Below, one piece after another: positions 47,723 to 57,104 of a stretch of DNA of 64,000 nt. Under the pieces are notes generated by a model, which did no database searches, was not told the DNA's origin, and worked only from the letters and a program-made list of their open reading frames with translations. The stretch covers positions 310,001 through 374,000 of the forward strand of contig NZ_JABWMH010000002.1 in the NCBI RefSeq assembly GCF_013371215.1, read 5' to 3'. Source of the DNA: Parasphingorhabdus flavimaris. GTDB taxonomy: Bacteria > Pseudomonadota > Alphaproteobacteria > Sphingomonadales > Sphingomonadaceae. The position numbers were made by a program, and so were the translations under genes. Position 1 is the first letter of the stretch, and every line of letters starts with the position of its first letter.

Positions 47723-48189
47723 TCCACCGTCCAGTCTCCCGACTTGCCGCCGTTTTTCGAGAGCAGCCGGATATCGCTGATCACCATGTCCTTCTGCATC
47801 GCCTTCGACATGTCATAGATTGTGAGCAATGCGACAGAACAGGCTGTCAAAGCTTCCATTTCCACGCCGGTCTTTCCGGTCAGCCGCGCCATGGAGGAGA
47901 CCTTGATGCCGTCCTCGAGAAACGTGAAATCCACTGCCACCTTGGTCAGCGCCAGCGGGTGGCAGAGGGGGATCAGGTCGCTGGTCTTTTTCGCCGCCAT
48001 GATCCCGGCAATGCGCGCCGTTGCCAGCACATCGCCTTTCTTCATCGCATTGGCTTTTATTGCCTCCAATAGTTCCAGTTTCATCGCGATCCGGCCCTCG
48101 GCATGGGCTTCGCGCACCGTGTCGGCCTTGCCGCCAACATCGACCATATGGGCCGCGCCGTCGCCGTCGATATGGGTCAATTTGCTCAT
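47719..48189 (-). CDS. moaC: Cyclic pyranopterin monophosphate synthase
   Basis: 156 residues. With MoaA it turns GTP into the first molybdopterin precursor. Conserved: '[18 protein letters not shown]', '[18 protein letters not shown]', '[20 protein letters not shown]' and '[19 protein letters not shown]' with the catalytic Asp and Lys. Overlaps trpC upstream and moeA downstream by 4 nt each. No moaA is in the window. Confidence 0.96.
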   Translation of the reverse strand: MSKLTHIDGDGAAHMVDVGGKADTVREAHAEGRIAMKLELLEAIKANAMKKGDVLATARIAGIMAAKKTSDLIPLCHPLALTKVAVDFTFLEDGIKVSSMARLTGKTGVEMEALTACSVALLTIYDMSKAMQKDMVISDIRLLSKNGGKSGDWTVE

Positions 48190-48977
48190 GGCTTTCCTGT
48201 CAGCAGTTGCCGGGTTGCGCTCTCCACATTAGCCTGGCGCATCAGCGATTCACCTACCAAAAAGGCGCGGGCACCGGACCCGGACAATCGCTGGCAATCG
48301 TCATGGGTGAAGATACCGCTTTCCGAAACCATGATCCTGTCGTCGGGGACCAGTTTCGCCAGCCGTTCGGTCTGCTCGAGGCTGGTCTCGAAGGTCTTGA
48401 GATTGCGGTTGTTGATGCCGAGCAGGGGCGATTCCAGCTTCAGCGCCCGCTCCAGCTCGTCTTCGTCATGCACCTCGATCAGCGCGTCCATGCCAAGCGC
48501 CAGCGCTTCCGCTTCGATCTCCGCCGCCAGAGCATCATCCAGCGCCGCCATGATGATCAGGATAGCGTCCGCGCCCAGCGCCCGGGATTCGGCGACCTGC
48601 CAGGGATCGACCATGAAATCCTTGCGCAGGCAGGGCAGGTTGACGGCGGTGCGAGCGGTCACGAGATAATCGTCGGCGCCCTGGAAATAGGGCTGGTCGG
48701 TGAGAATCGACAGGCATGCCGCGCCACCCGCCTGATAGGCGCGGGCGTGGGCGGGGGGATCGAAATCCTCGCGAATCAGGCCCTTGGACGGGCTGGCCTT
48801 CTTGATCTCCGCGATCAGAGCGAAGCCGTCGGCCGATTTTTCGCGGATCGCGGCGATGAAACCACGCGGCGGGGTCTGGTGCCCGATATCGTCGCGCAGC
48901 GCCGCGGCTGATACAATCGCCTGCTGTTGCCGGACGTGGTCGCGTTTGGCGGCACAGATTTCATCAAGCTTGTTCAT
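48186..48977 (-). CDS. trpC: Indole-3-glycerol-phosphate synthase
   Basis: 263 residues, monofunctional TIM barrel (not fused to TrpF). Signatures: '[20 protein letters not shown]' (catalytic Lys), '[17 protein letters not shown]', '[20 protein letters not shown]' (general-acid Lys), '[13 protein letters not shown]' and '[12 protein letters not shown]'. Overlaps trpD upstream and moaC downstream by 4 nt. Confidence 0.96.
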   Translation of the reverse strand: MNKLDEICAAKRDHVRQQQAIVSAAALRDDIGHQTPPRGFIAAIREKSADGFALIAEIKKASPSKGLIREDFDPPAHARAYQAGGAACLSILTDQPYFQGADDYLVTARTAVNLPCLRKDFMVDPWQVAESRALGADAILIIMAALDDALAAEIEAEALALGMDALIEVHDEDELERALKLESPLLGINNRNLKTFETSLEQTERLAKLVPDDRIMVSESGIFTHDDCQRLSGSGARAFLVGESLMRQANVESATRQLLTGKP

Positions 48978-49960
48978 TGATTGGCGATCCAGCAGTTTAG
49001 CATGGCGTTGGCAAGCCCCTTGTCGAGCGCTTCTGCGGCTTCCTCGACGCCTTCTTCCCAGCTGTCGACTTCGCCCGCGACCATCAGCGCCGCGGCGCTG
49101 TTCAGCAATACGGCGTCGCGATAGGGGGATTTTTCGCCCTGCAGCAGCGTCTTGAGCGCAGCGGCATTATAGGCGGGATCGCCACCCTTGATCGCTTCCG
49201 CCGGGTGACGGGGCAGGCCGGCATCTTCGGGCGTGATCCGGCTGATCGTGACGGCACCGTCGCTGATCATGGCAATGCGGCTGGGGCCGGAAATGCTGAG
49301 CTCGTCGAGCCCTTCCTCGCCGGAAACGATCATCGCCTTGTCATAGCCCAGTTGCAGCGCCGCTTCGGCGTAGGTTTCCACAAGATCGGGCGAGGCCACG
49401 CCGATCAACTGGCGTTTGACCTTGGCGGGATTGCACAGCGGACCAAGCAGATTGAAGATCGTCCGGCGACCGATCGCCTTGCGGATCGGCGCCAGCGGGC
49501 CGAGCGCCGGATGATGGTTGGGCGCGAAGAAAAAGGCGATGCCGATTTCGCGCAGGCTTTGCTCGCCATTGGTCGCGGCCTTTGCCAGATCAAGCCCCAG
49601 CGCTTCCAGCGTATCCGCCGCGCCCGATTTGCTCGAGGCGGCGCGATTGCCGTGCTTGGCCATCGGGATTTCGCAGGCCGCAACGACCAGCGCGGTGGCC
49701 GTGCTGATATTCAGGCTGTGGCTGCCATCGCCTCCGGTGCCGCAGACATCGATCGCGTTGGCGGGCGCATCGACACCGACCATCCGGGCGCGCATTTCGG
49801 TAGCGGCTGCGGCGATTTCCGTCGCGGTCTCGCCACGGTCCGCAAGATCGACCAGAAATTTCGTGATCTCTTCTGCCGAACAGGAGCCGTCCAGGATCGC
49901 GGAAAAGGCTTCGCGAGCCGATGCCTCGCTGAGCGCGCTTGCCGGATCAGGTAAGGTCAT
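48974..49960 (-). CDS. trpD: Anthranilate phosphoribosyltransferase
   Basis: 328 residues. It joins anthranilate to PRPP. Motif '[18 protein letters not shown]'-like segment ('[18 protein letters not shown]') near residue 79 binds PRPP, '[20 protein letters not shown]' the anthranilate and '[20 protein letters not shown]' follows. Overlaps trpG upstream by 4 nt. Confidence 0.96.
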   Translation of the reverse strand: MTLPDPASALSEASAREAFSAILDGSCSAEEITKFLVDLADRGETATEIAAAATEMRARMVGVDAPANAIDVCGTGGDGSHSLNISTATALVVAACEIPMAKHGNRAASSKSGAADTLEALGLDLAKAATNGEQSLREIGIAFFFAPNHHPALGPLAPIRKAIGRRTIFNLLGPLCNPAKVKRQLIGVASPDLVETYAEAALQLGYDKAMIVSGEEGLDELSISGPSRIAMISDGAVTISRITPEDAGLPRHPAEAIKGGDPAYNAAALKTLLQGEKSPYRDAVLLNSAAALMVAGEVDSWEEGVEEAAEALDKGLANAMLNCWIANQ

Positions 49961-50541
49961 GCCGCTTCCTTCGCTTCGATCCCCGCAATCGCCATGAAAT
50001 TGGCCAGCAGCGCATGGCCATATTCGGTGGCGATGCTTTCCGGGTGGAATTGCACGCCGTGGATCGGCAGGCTTTCGTGGCGGAAACCCATTACCGAGCC
50101 ATCGTCGGCGGTGGCGTTGACCGGCAGACTGTCGGGAATATCCTCGACAATCAGCGAGTGATAGCGAGTTGCAGTATAAGGCGAGGGCAGGCCGGCAAAG
50201 ACGCCGCTGCTGTCATGGGTCACCGGCGAAGTCTTCCCGTGCATCAGGCCGCCGCGCACGACCTTGCCGCCAAAATGCTGGCCGATGCTCTGGTGGCCGA
50301 GACAGACGCCGAGCAACGGCTTTCCGGCATCGGCGCAGGCGGCGACCAGATCGAGCGATATGCCCGCTTCATTGGGGGTGCAGGGACCGGGCGAAATCAG
50401 GAAGGCCTGCGCGCCGGTCGCCAGAGCTTCGCTGGCGGTCAGCGCGTCGTTGCGCTCGACTCGCACCTCCGCGCCCAGTTCCATCAGATAATGGACCAGG
50501 TTGAAGGTGAAGCTGTCATAATTGTCGATAACGAGGATCAT
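49957..50541 (-). CDS. trpG: Anthranilate synthase glutamine amidotransferase subunit
   Basis: 194 residues. Class I glutamine amidotransferase: nucleophile in '[17 protein letters not shown]', oxyanion '[14 protein letters not shown]', and His-Glu at '[15 protein letters not shown]'. It supplies ammonia to TrpE, whose gene lies about 1.3 kb away in a different operon on the same strand. First gene of the trpGDC-moaCE run. The upstream spacer holds a palindromic repeat. Confidence 0.95.
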   Translation of the reverse strand: MILVIDNYDSFTFNLVHYLMELGAEVRVERNDALTASEALATGAQAFLISPGPCTPNEAGISLDLVAACADAGKPLLGVCLGHQSIGQHFGGKVVRGGLMHGKTSPVTHDSSGVFAGLPSPYTATRYHSLIVEDIPDSLPVNATADDGSVMGFRHESLPIHGVQFHPESIATEYGHALLANFMAIAGIEAKEAA

Positions 50542-50638
50542 GCGAAGCTGCCTAATCGGAAATTATCGGCAGGCCAAGTGTTTCCGCGAATGGTTTGACG
50601 TGGGCGCGAGCGGTGATAGGGCAATTGCCAACAACCTG

Positions 50639-50709
50639 CCGTTAGCACTGAGCCTGTCGAAGTGTGCCCTCCGTCGATAGGCGTCCTTCGACAGGCTCAG
50701 GGCTAACGG
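50639..50709. repeat. Palindromic repeat (type A), near-perfect copy
   Basis: Left arm CCGTTAGCACTGAGCCTGTC plus GAAG, right arm CTTCGACAGGCTCAGGGCTA plus ACGG, about 24 bp each with one mismatch, around a 23-nt centre. It lies between divergent trpG and the PHA-granule gene. Here CGTTCG is replaced by CGTTAG in both arms, a compensating change that keeps the stem. Confidence 0.85.
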
Positions 50710-50740
50710 TTTTAGTAACATGTCTGTTTGGAGAATCACC

Positions 50741-51043
50741 ATGGGCGAGCCCGTCACCGTCAATATTCCGCACAAACTGGGTCTGGATGAAGCCAAGAGC
50801 CGGATCGGCAGCGGCATCCACACGCTGGGCGATATCATCCCGGGCGCCAGCCTGACCGACCATCACTGGGAAGGCGACCATCTCCATTTCACTTTGGAAG
50901 CCGTCGGCCAGCGCATAAAAAGCGACATGCATGTCCGCGAGGACGAGGTCTATGCTGTGCTCGACCTGCCGCCGATGCTGGCGATGTTCGCCAACAAGAT
51001 CAAGGCGAAGCTGATGAAAGAAGCGCCGAAGATGCTTGAGTGA
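50741..51043 (+). CDS. Polyhydroxyalkanoic acid system family protein
   Basis: 100 residues from ATG 50741 (GGAGA 7 nt upstream; an in-frame ATG at 50720 is less well placed). The sequence 'VTVNIPHKLGLDEAKSRI' and 'HHWEGDHLHFTLEAVGQRIK' with 'EDEVYAVLDLPPMLAMFANK' matches the small PHA-granule-region family (PF09650-like), thought to be associated with polyester storage granules. No PHA synthase is in the window. Single gene, divergent from trpG. Confidence 0.82.
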   Translation: MGEPVTVNIPHKLGLDEAKSRIGSGIHTLGDIIPGASLTDHHWEGDHLHFTLEAVGQRIKSDMHVREDEVYAVLDLPPMLAMFANKIKAKLMKEAPKMLE

Positions 51044-51164
51044 CAGGAGTTGCCGTTCAATCTTTGCGGCGGGCACAAAGCATTACTGTGATTAAAGGTG
51101 TCAATCGGCAGAATAGGGACGATCCGGCCAGCCAGCGTGGCCGAACCGGACCGCCCCTGAAATT

Positions 51165-51602
51165 CTAGGCCGCATCCTTGATTTCGCGAAGCGTCACATC
51201 GAACGCGAGGTCTTCCCCGGCGAGCGGATGATTGCCATCGGCTTTCACGCTGTCCTCGCTCACGGCAACAACATAGAGCGTGACAGCAGAGCCGTCTTCC
51301 TGCTGGGCCTGAAGCGCCATGCCCGGCTGCGGATCAGCTTCTGGCGGCAGGTTCTGCCTTGGAATGTCGATGACCATTTCTTCGCGTCTTGGACCAAAGG
51401 CTTTGTCGCATTCGATCGAGACCGTCTCCTGGTCGCCGACCTTCATGTCAGCAATCTTTGCTTCGACCTGGGGAAAAATGGCGCCGTCGCCAAGCTTGAT
51501 TTCCTGCGGCCCTGTCTCTTTGGTATCGCCAACGAGCGTGCCATCGGAAGTGTGCACGGAATAGTCGATTACGACTATATTGCCTTGCTTTGCATTTTGC
51601 AT
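51165..51602 (-). CDS. FKBP-type peptidyl-prolyl isomerase
   Basis: 145 residues from ATG 51602 (AGGAAA just upstream). The layout fits SlyD-like FKBPs: 'GNIVVIDYSVHTSDGTLVGD' at the start, 'KLGDGAIFPQVEAKIADMKV' and an insert-in-flap region 'FGPRREEMVIDIPRQNLPPE'. There is no signal peptide, so it is cytosolic, and no His-rich metal tail of E. coli SlyD. It probably aids folding. It is monocistronic as far as seen; about 235 bases of gene-free sequence separate it from the trpE stop, with nothing recognisable in them. Confidence 0.88.
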   Translation of the reverse strand: MQNAKQGNIVVIDYSVHTSDGTLVGDTKETGPQEIKLGDGAIFPQVEAKIADMKVGDQETVSIECDKAFGPRREEMVIDIPRQNLPPEADPQPGMALQAQQEDGSAVTLYVVAVSEDSVKADGNHPLAGEDLAFDVTLREIKDAA

Positions 51603-51876
51603 ATATTTCCTTTCTGGAGGGGGGAGCGGTATCGTCAAACCGCTTTGTTATCGCGCATCGATCTGACGCGCAGTGGCCGAATTGTCGCAACCAGCAACCC
51701 GCTAGTCAAACATATTCTTTTTATACCCCTGATCGGCCGCGCCAATTGCGGTGCAAAACGGGCGTAGGGAATGAAGCGATCGCGGATGCGGGCAACCCTT
51801 TCGCCGCGCCCGGTATCAGGTCGTCAGCTCGATCATCGACAAGTGGCTTTTGCGTCCCCCGACCGGATTTACAGGT

Positions 51877-53418
51877 TCACTGCCCGAACCCGACATCCTG
51901 TGCGCGCTTCACCGCTTCTTTCGCCGCTGCCAGCAGCGCCCCGGCTTTGGCCCGGCATTCGGCCAGCTCGTAAGCCGGATCGCTGTCCGCCACGATCCCC
52001 GCGCCGGCCTGCACGTGCAGCATGCCGTCTTTCACAATGCCCGTCCGCAGGACGATGCAGCTGTCCATGCTGCCGTCGGGAGAGAAATAGCCGACGCCGC
52101 CGGCATAGGCGCCGCGGGTTTCCGGTTCGAGTTCGGCGATGATCTGGCAGGCGCGGACTTTCGGCGCGCCGCTGACCGTGCCGGCGGGAAAGCCGGCGAA
52201 CAGGGCGTCGAGCGCGTCCTTGTCCGGGGCCAGCTCTCCGACGACGTTCGAGACGATATGCATGACATGGCTGTAGAATTCGACGGTATAGCTGTCGGTC
52301 ACCTCGACGCTGTGCGCGCTCGCCACGCGGCCGACATCATTGCGGCCGAGATCGAGCAGCATCAGATGTTCGGCCCGTTCCTTGGGATCGGCGAGCAGGC
52401 TTTCCCTGTTCGCCTTGTCCTCGGCTGCATTCCTGCCGCGCGGCCGGGTGCCGGCGATCGGCCGGATGGTGACCTCGCCATCGCGCGCGCGGACCAGGAT
52501 TTCCGGGCTGGAGCCGGTCAGGGCAAAGCCGGGCAGGTCTAGGAAGAACAGGAAGGGCGAGGGATTGATCCGGCGCAGCGCACGATAGAGTTCGATCGGC
52601 GGCAGTGTGAAAGGCGTGGTGAACCGCTGCGCCAGCACCACCTGGAAGATATCCCCGGCCTCGATATATTCCTTGGCACGCAACACCATCTCGCCATATC
52701 TTTCGGCTGGAATTTGCGGTGTGAACTCCGGTCCGCCCGGGCTGATCCCGGCCTGTTGAGCGCCTGACAAGCGTCCCTCGATAAGCTCGGGACGAACGGG
52801 GTTGGACAGTCCGCGCTGCGCCTCGTCCAGCCGCTCCTCCGCCGCGATGATCTTTGCTTCGCTATCGCCCTTGGTCTCGGGCCAGACCGGCGCGACCAGA
52901 AACAGCTCGTCGGCCAGCCGGTCGAAGATCAGGATCACCGTCGGCCGGACAAACAGCATGTCGGGCAAGTCCAGCTCCGATTGCGGCGCGCGCGGCAGCT
53001 TCTCGACCAGGCCGATGGTTTCATAACCGAAATAACCGACCAGACAGGCAAGGGCGCGGGGCAGTTCCTCCGGCACATCCATCCGGCAGGCCTCGACCAG
53101 ATTGCGCAGGGCGGAGAGGCTGTCGCCGCTTTCGGGCGCAAAGGCCTCGCGATCCTGCAGCCATGTGCGATTGATCGCCGCTTTTGCGCCATCAGCGCGA
53201 AACACCAGATCGGGCGCGAGGCCGATCATGCTGTGTCGCCCTCTGGTCTCGCCGCCTTCGACCGATTCCAGCAGATAGTCGCCGCGGCCTTCTTCCATCA
53301 GCTTCAATGCAGCGGACACCGGTGTTTCGGTGTCCGCGACTTGGCGTCGCCAGATCAGGGCCGGCTTGCCGCTGTCCAGTGCCGTGCGCGCATTTTCTGT
53401 GCCGAAACTACCCGCCAT
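51877..53418 (-). CDS. trpE: Anthranilate synthase component I
   Basis: 513 residues. It makes anthranilate from chorismate with ammonia from TrpG. Chorismate-binding motifs: 'GDIFQVVLAQRFTTPF', 'INPSPFLFFLDLPGFALTGS', 'IRPIAGTRPRGRN', 'MLLDLGRNDVGRVA', 'FPAGTVSGAPKVRACQII' and 'GGVGYFSPDGSMDSCIVLRT'. Near residue 210-225 a stretch 'NPVRPELIEGRLSGAQ' is the translation of a type A repeat arm, lying in a variable linker between N-terminal and catalytic regions. Start ATG 53418 lies 7 nt after the ppiD stop, so the two are co-transcribed and no trp leader peptide or attenuator is possible directly before trpE. Confidence 0.95.
   Translation of the reverse strand: MAGSFGTENARTALDSGKPALIWRRQVADTETPVSAALKLMEEGRGDYLLESVEGGETRGRHSMIGLAPDLVFRADGAKAAINRTWLQDREAFAPESGDSLSALRNLVEACRMDVPEELPRALACLVGYFGYETIGLVEKLPRAPQSELDLPDMLFVRPTVILIFDRLADELFLVAPVWPETKGDSEAKIIAAEERLDEAQRGLSNPVRPELIEGRLSGAQQAGISPGGPEFTPQIPAERYGEMVLRAKEYIEAGDIFQVVLAQRFTTPFTLPPIELYRALRRINPSPFLFFLDLPGFALTGSSPEILVRARDGEVTIRPIAGTRPRGRNAAEDKANRESLLADPKERAEHLMLLDLGRNDVGRVASAHSVEVTDSYTVEFYSHVMHIVSNVVGELAPDKDALDALFAGFPAGTVSGAPKVRACQIIAELEPETRGAYAGGVGYFSPDGSMDSCIVLRTGIVKDGMLHVQAGAGIVADSDPAYELAECRAKAGALLAAAKEAVKRAQDVGFGQ
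52771..52799 (-). repeat. Half copy of type A repeat inside trpE
   Basis: Read with the gene, CCGTTCGTCCCGAGCTTATC plus GAGGGACGC is one arm of the repeat family, translated as PVRPELIEGR. It is in frame and creates no stop. No second arm is nearby. Confidence 0.75.
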
Positions 53419-53425
53419 GATTGCT

Positions 53426-55369
53426 TCAGTTGGCGCCCAGCAGTTGGTTTCTAAGCGCGGTGAGCGTGTCTTCGTTGCGCTTTACGCCGATGTCGGCCTT
53501 CATCGCATTGATGAACTGCGCGGTATATTCATTGCCGATGACCTGCTTGAACTGGGTCTTTGTCGCCTGCAGCAAGTCGTCGCGCTTCGAAGCATCGCCA
53601 CGGTTGAGCTTGTCGAGAACGACCACAAACCAGCCTTGACTGCGCGGCGCTTCAAGGGACTTCGCAGTACCCTGCGCCATGCTGAACATCAGGCTGAGCG
53701 GCGCGGGCACCTGGCCCTGCTGGCTCTGGCGGGCGAGATCGGCCCGTGTCGAGCTGATCTGTTCGGGGCGGGGCAATTGCACGCCGGCATCGGCGATGGC
53801 CTTGGATAATGACGTTCCTCCGCTAACCGCCTTGGCAATCTTGTCGGCAACGGCCTTGGCCTTTTTCGATCCCTCGCTGAGCATATAGTCGCGGGTCACC
53901 AGCTGCTCGATCTGCGCCAGAGGCGGCGGCGCCGCTTCGACGATATCGGTCACATTGATCGCGGCATATTTTTCGCCGGGAATGATTTCCACGATCTGCG
54001 GATCGGAATCTTCCTCCACGGCAAAGGCGATCGGCAACAGACGCTGCATTTCGGGGATCGGTTTGTAATTTTGATCGTTGGGATTCTGGCCATTGGCGAG
54101 CAGGGCAGGGGTTGCTTCGATCTTGAGCTGTTCTGCCTTGGCGATGTCGCCAAGCGTCGCTCCGTCGGCAAATTCGTCCTCAAGCCGGATGGTCAGGTCC
54201 GCGATGGCCTCGTCGGTCTTGGTCCGGGTCAGCTCGCTGACAATCTCGGCGCGGGCCTGTTCCAGCGTGCGGCCAGGGGTTTGCTCGATATCCTGGACCA
54301 TTACGATGTGCCAGCCGAGCGCGCTCTGGGCCGGCCCGGCAACCGTACCCGAACGCGCGGCAAATGCGGCGTTGGCTACGGCCTGCGAAGCGCTGTTGAC
54401 AAAGTCCGCCTTGGTCACCGGTCCGAGGTCAGCGGCCGACAGGCCGACCGACTGGGCCGCTTGCGCGAGGGACGTGCCACCGCCGATCTTGTCCGCGAGA
54501 GCCTTGGCAGCCGCCTCGGTCGGCACGATCACCTGGCTCAGACTGCGGGTCTCGCTCGCCGAATATCTGTTCTTGTTGAGATTGTAAAAGCCGGCAATTT
54601 CCTTTTCGGTCGGCTTGATCTTTCCTGAAAACCGCGACTTGTCGAAAATTGCGTAGCGGATCGTCCGGCGTTCGGGGATCGTGTAGCGCGATGCATTCTT
54701 GGCGTAAAAGGCCGCAACCGCCGCTTTGGCTGGCTTGCTCTGGTCGATGAATGCAACCGATGGGATTGTCGCAATCTGTCCCTGGCGGGATTCCAGCAAC
54801 AGCGACGCATAGGGAATGACGAGCTTCTGCGGTACTGCAACACCGAAGCCGGCGGGCGTCAGCAATTGGTCAGCCAGCAGATTGCGGGTAAAATCATTGC
54901 GCAATTGCGTTTCATTTATGCCCTGCTGCTGCATCGCGCGGCGGAAATTCTCTTCGCTGAACTGGCCGTCTGCGCCTTGGAAGTTGGGAATGCTGGCGAT
55001 TTCGCCGTCGACCAGCCGCTTGCCGGCCGTCATGCCATATTTGGTGCCGAAATCGGCGATGGCAAAGCTGTTGATCAACCGTTCGAGCACATCATCGAAG
55101 CCGCCGCCGTTGATATAGGTCTTGAGATCAAGCGCGGTATTTTCGCGCTGCTCTCCGCGAAAGGCGTTGTTGACCGACTGGCTGAGCTCGGACGTGGACA
55201 GCTTGCTGTCACCGACCTTGGCAGCCGTACCGGAGCCGGTAACCCCGCCAAATGTGCCGCTGCTCGAGACGTCCGCCGTGGCGAAGGCAATGGCGATCAA
55301 CCCGACGAAACAAAAGGTCAGAAAAAGGCCGAGTTTCGACGAAAAAATGCGGCGGAAAAAACTGATCAT
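53426..55369 (-). CDS. ppiD: Peptidyl-prolyl isomerase PpiD / SurA-N-like chaperone
   Basis: 647 residues. A short basic cytoplasmic end and one membrane helix ('LGLFLTFCFVGLIAIAFATA', residues about 13-32) anchor it in the inner membrane, the rest being periplasmic. The SurA-N-like region ('FDDVLERLINSFAIADFGTK', 'LVDGEIASIPNFQGADGQFS') is followed by a parvulin domain ('TEAAAKALADKIGGGTSLAQ', 'SALGWHIVMVQDIE') and a second degenerate one. It helps outer-membrane proteins leave the Sec channel. The gene is divergent from tpiA and followed 7 nt later by trpE. Confidence 0.88.
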   Translation of the reverse strand: MISFFRRIFSSKLGLFLTFCFVGLIAIAFATADVSSSGTFGGVTGSGTAAKVGDSKLSTSELSQSVNNAFRGEQRENTALDLKTYINGGGFDDVLERLINSFAIADFGTKYGMTAGKRLVDGEIASIPNFQGADGQFSEENFRRAMQQQGINETQLRNDFTRNLLADQLLTPAGFGVAVPQKLVIPYASLLLESRQGQIATIPSVAFIDQSKPAKAAVAAFYAKNASRYTIPERRTIRYAIFDKSRFSGKIKPTEKEIAGFYNLNKNRYSASETRSLSQVIVPTEAAAKALADKIGGGTSLAQAAQSVGLSAADLGPVTKADFVNSASQAVANAAFAARSGTVAGPAQSALGWHIVMVQDIEQTPGRTLEQARAEIVSELTRTKTDEAIADLTIRLEDEFADGATLGDIAKAEQLKIEATPALLANGQNPNDQNYKPIPEMQRLLPIAFAVEEDSDPQIVEIIPGEKYAAINVTDIVEAAPPPLAQIEQLVTRDYMLSEGSKKAKAVADKIAKAVSGGTSLSKAIADAGVQLPRPEQISSTRADLARQSQQGQVPAPLSLMFSMAQGTAKSLEAPRSQGWFVVVLDKLNRGDASKRDDLLQATKTQFKQVIGNEYTAQFINAMKADIGVKRNEDTLTALRNQLLGAN

Positions 55370-55522
55370 AAAAGAGATGTTCCATTGCGGGAGTTGGATT
55401 TGCGCTTGCTTTAGGCGGCTTGGCTGTGTGGTTCAAGCAAAAGACTTCGGAAGAAAATTGGCAAGCCGCAGGATATTTGATAGCGAGCGGCGATCACAAA
55501 ATAAGAAAAGGCAAGGGGCATC

Positions 55523-56269
55523 ATGGCAAATCGCAAATATATTGTCGGCAATTGGAAAATGAACGGTCTGCGCGCGCAGCTTTCCGATATTGCAGACATA
55601 GCGGCGATTGCCGCCAATCATGAGGGCGCCGATGTCGGCATCTGCCCTCCGGCCACCCTGATCTCCGCCGCTGTCCAGGCCAATCCCGGTTTCGCGATCG
55701 GCGCTCAGGATTGCCATTTCGCCGAAAACGGCGCGCATACCGGTTGCCTGTCAGCCGCGATGCTCCGCGAAGCGGGCGCAACCTACTCTATTGTCGGGCA
55801 CAGCGAACGGCGTGCCGACCAGCAGGAAAGCGATGCGGAAGTGAAAGCCAAGGCAGAGGCGGCGCATGCGGCGGGCATGGACGCGATCATCTGCGTCGGC
55901 GAAACCGAAGAGGAGCGCGATGCCGGACAGGCGATTGAAATAGTCACCGTCCAGCTGGCGCGATCCTTCCCCGCCGACGCCAGCGCCGACTGGCTGACGA
56001 TCGCCTATGAACCGGTGTGGGCAATTGGCACCGGCCGTGTGCCCGAGACCAGCGATGTGGCGGAAATGCACGCGGCGATCCGCGACAAGCTGGAAGAATT
56101 GATGGGGCAGGGCAGCGACTCCGTTCGCATTCTCTATGGTGGATCGATGAATGGTGGAAACGCGTCAGAATTGCTGGCGGTTCCCAATGTCGATGGCGGA
56201 CTGGTCGGCGGCGCAAGCCTGACCGCTGCGAAATTCGGGCCGATCATCGAAGCCGCTGCCGCTGCATGA
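55523..56269 (+). CDS. tpiA: Triose-phosphate isomerase
   Basis: 248 residues. It interconverts dihydroxyacetone phosphate and glyceraldehyde-3-phosphate. Active site: 'VGNWKMNGL' (Lys), 'YSIVGHSERRAD' (His) and 'TIAYEPVWAIGTGRVPETSD' (Glu); phosphate loop 'ILYGGSMNGGNASEL'. The rightward order tpiA-secG-pyrG is common in alphaproteobacteria. The divergent spacer to ppiD is 153 bp. Confidence 0.96.
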   Translation: MANRKYIVGNWKMNGLRAQLSDIADIAAIAANHEGADVGICPPATLISAAVQANPGFAIGAQDCHFAENGAHTGCLSAAMLREAGATYSIVGHSERRADQQESDAEVKAKAEAAHAAGMDAIICVGETEEERDAGQAIEIVTVQLARSFPADASADWLTIAYEPVWAIGTGRVPETSDVAEMHAAIRDKLEELMGQGSDSVRILYGGSMNGGNASELLAVPNVDGGLVGGASLTAAKFGPIIEAAAAA

Positions 56270-56528
56270 TGACAGCCGGCAATTGTCATCGGGGCGAACG
56301 GTTTGGTTTGATATATGGCGCCCGTGAGGTGAGGGATTATTCAGGACAGAAGATTTCCAACATTTGATATAATCTATCCAACAGCACGCATAATAAACCT
56401 TCCTTGGCCCGAACTTTGACAAACTTTGGCTGTTTGGGGCGACGGATCATCGCTTGAATGTCGTTCGATCAATCGCTATGTGCGCTGCACGTCGGAGCGC
56501 ATGCTCTCCTTATCAGTTCGGAAAATCC

Positions 56529-56927
56529 ATGTTTCTATTTCTTACCGTCCTTCAAGCCATTGTCGCCGCCATGCTGGTCGGCATAATTCTGATGCAGAAA
56601 TCCGAAGGCGGCGGACTGGGTGTGGGCGGTTCGCCATCCGGGATGATGTCGGCACGCGGCGCCGGAGACTTGCTGACGCGGACCACCGCGACATTGGCGG
56701 TGTTTTTTGTCTCCCTGTCGATCGCGCTGGCGGTTCTGGCCGCTTCCGAAGGCAAGACCGAATCAATCGACCAGAGCCTGCAGCGCGATAACAGCGCGCC
56801 CGTTTCTGCCCCGGCCGATGATGTTCCGCTGGTTGGCGACGATCCGTTGGCCGCTGCCGCTGCTGCTGCCGCCGAGAATCCGGCACCTGCCGCGAGCGCT
56901 GACGGTGATATCCCGCTCGATCAATAG
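56529..56927 (+). CDS. secG: Protein-export membrane protein SecG
   Basis: 132 residues from ATG 56529; earlier in-frame starts precede any homology. Two membrane helices: 'LTVLQAIVAAMLVGIILMQK' and 'TTATLAVFFVSLSIALAVLA', joined by the conserved loop 'GGGLGVGGSPSGMMSARGAG'. SecG assists SecYEG translocation. After residue 75 a long acidic, Ala/Pro-rich tail follows ('AAAAAAAENPAPAASADGD'), typical of alphaproteobacterial SecG and much longer than in E. coli. The 259-bp spacer after tpiA has a TTGACA (56415-56420) without a convincing -10. Confidence 0.93.
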   Translation: MFLFLTVLQAIVAAMLVGIILMQKSEGGGLGVGGSPSGMMSARGAGDLLTRTTATLAVFFVSLSIALAVLAASEGKTESIDQSLQRDNSAPVSAPADDVPLVGDDPLAAAAAAAAENPAPAASADGDIPLDQ

Positions 56928-57104
56928 GCCGTTTTCCAGACAAAAGCCCGATTTCATGTCGAACATTTCGACAGGCGCCTTGCCGTGCCTGATCGCCTGT
57001 TGCGCAATGCGTTCGCTCTGACCGATTCACAATAATATTTATTTTGTCTTTCCGGATTCGCGGGATTGCCAGATGAGGGGTTAACGGCTTAAGCCTTTTC
57101 TCCC

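Noticed and set aside
53419-53430. Trp leader peptide or attenuator before trpE
   Set aside because: trpE begins 7 nt after the ppiD stop, leaving no room.
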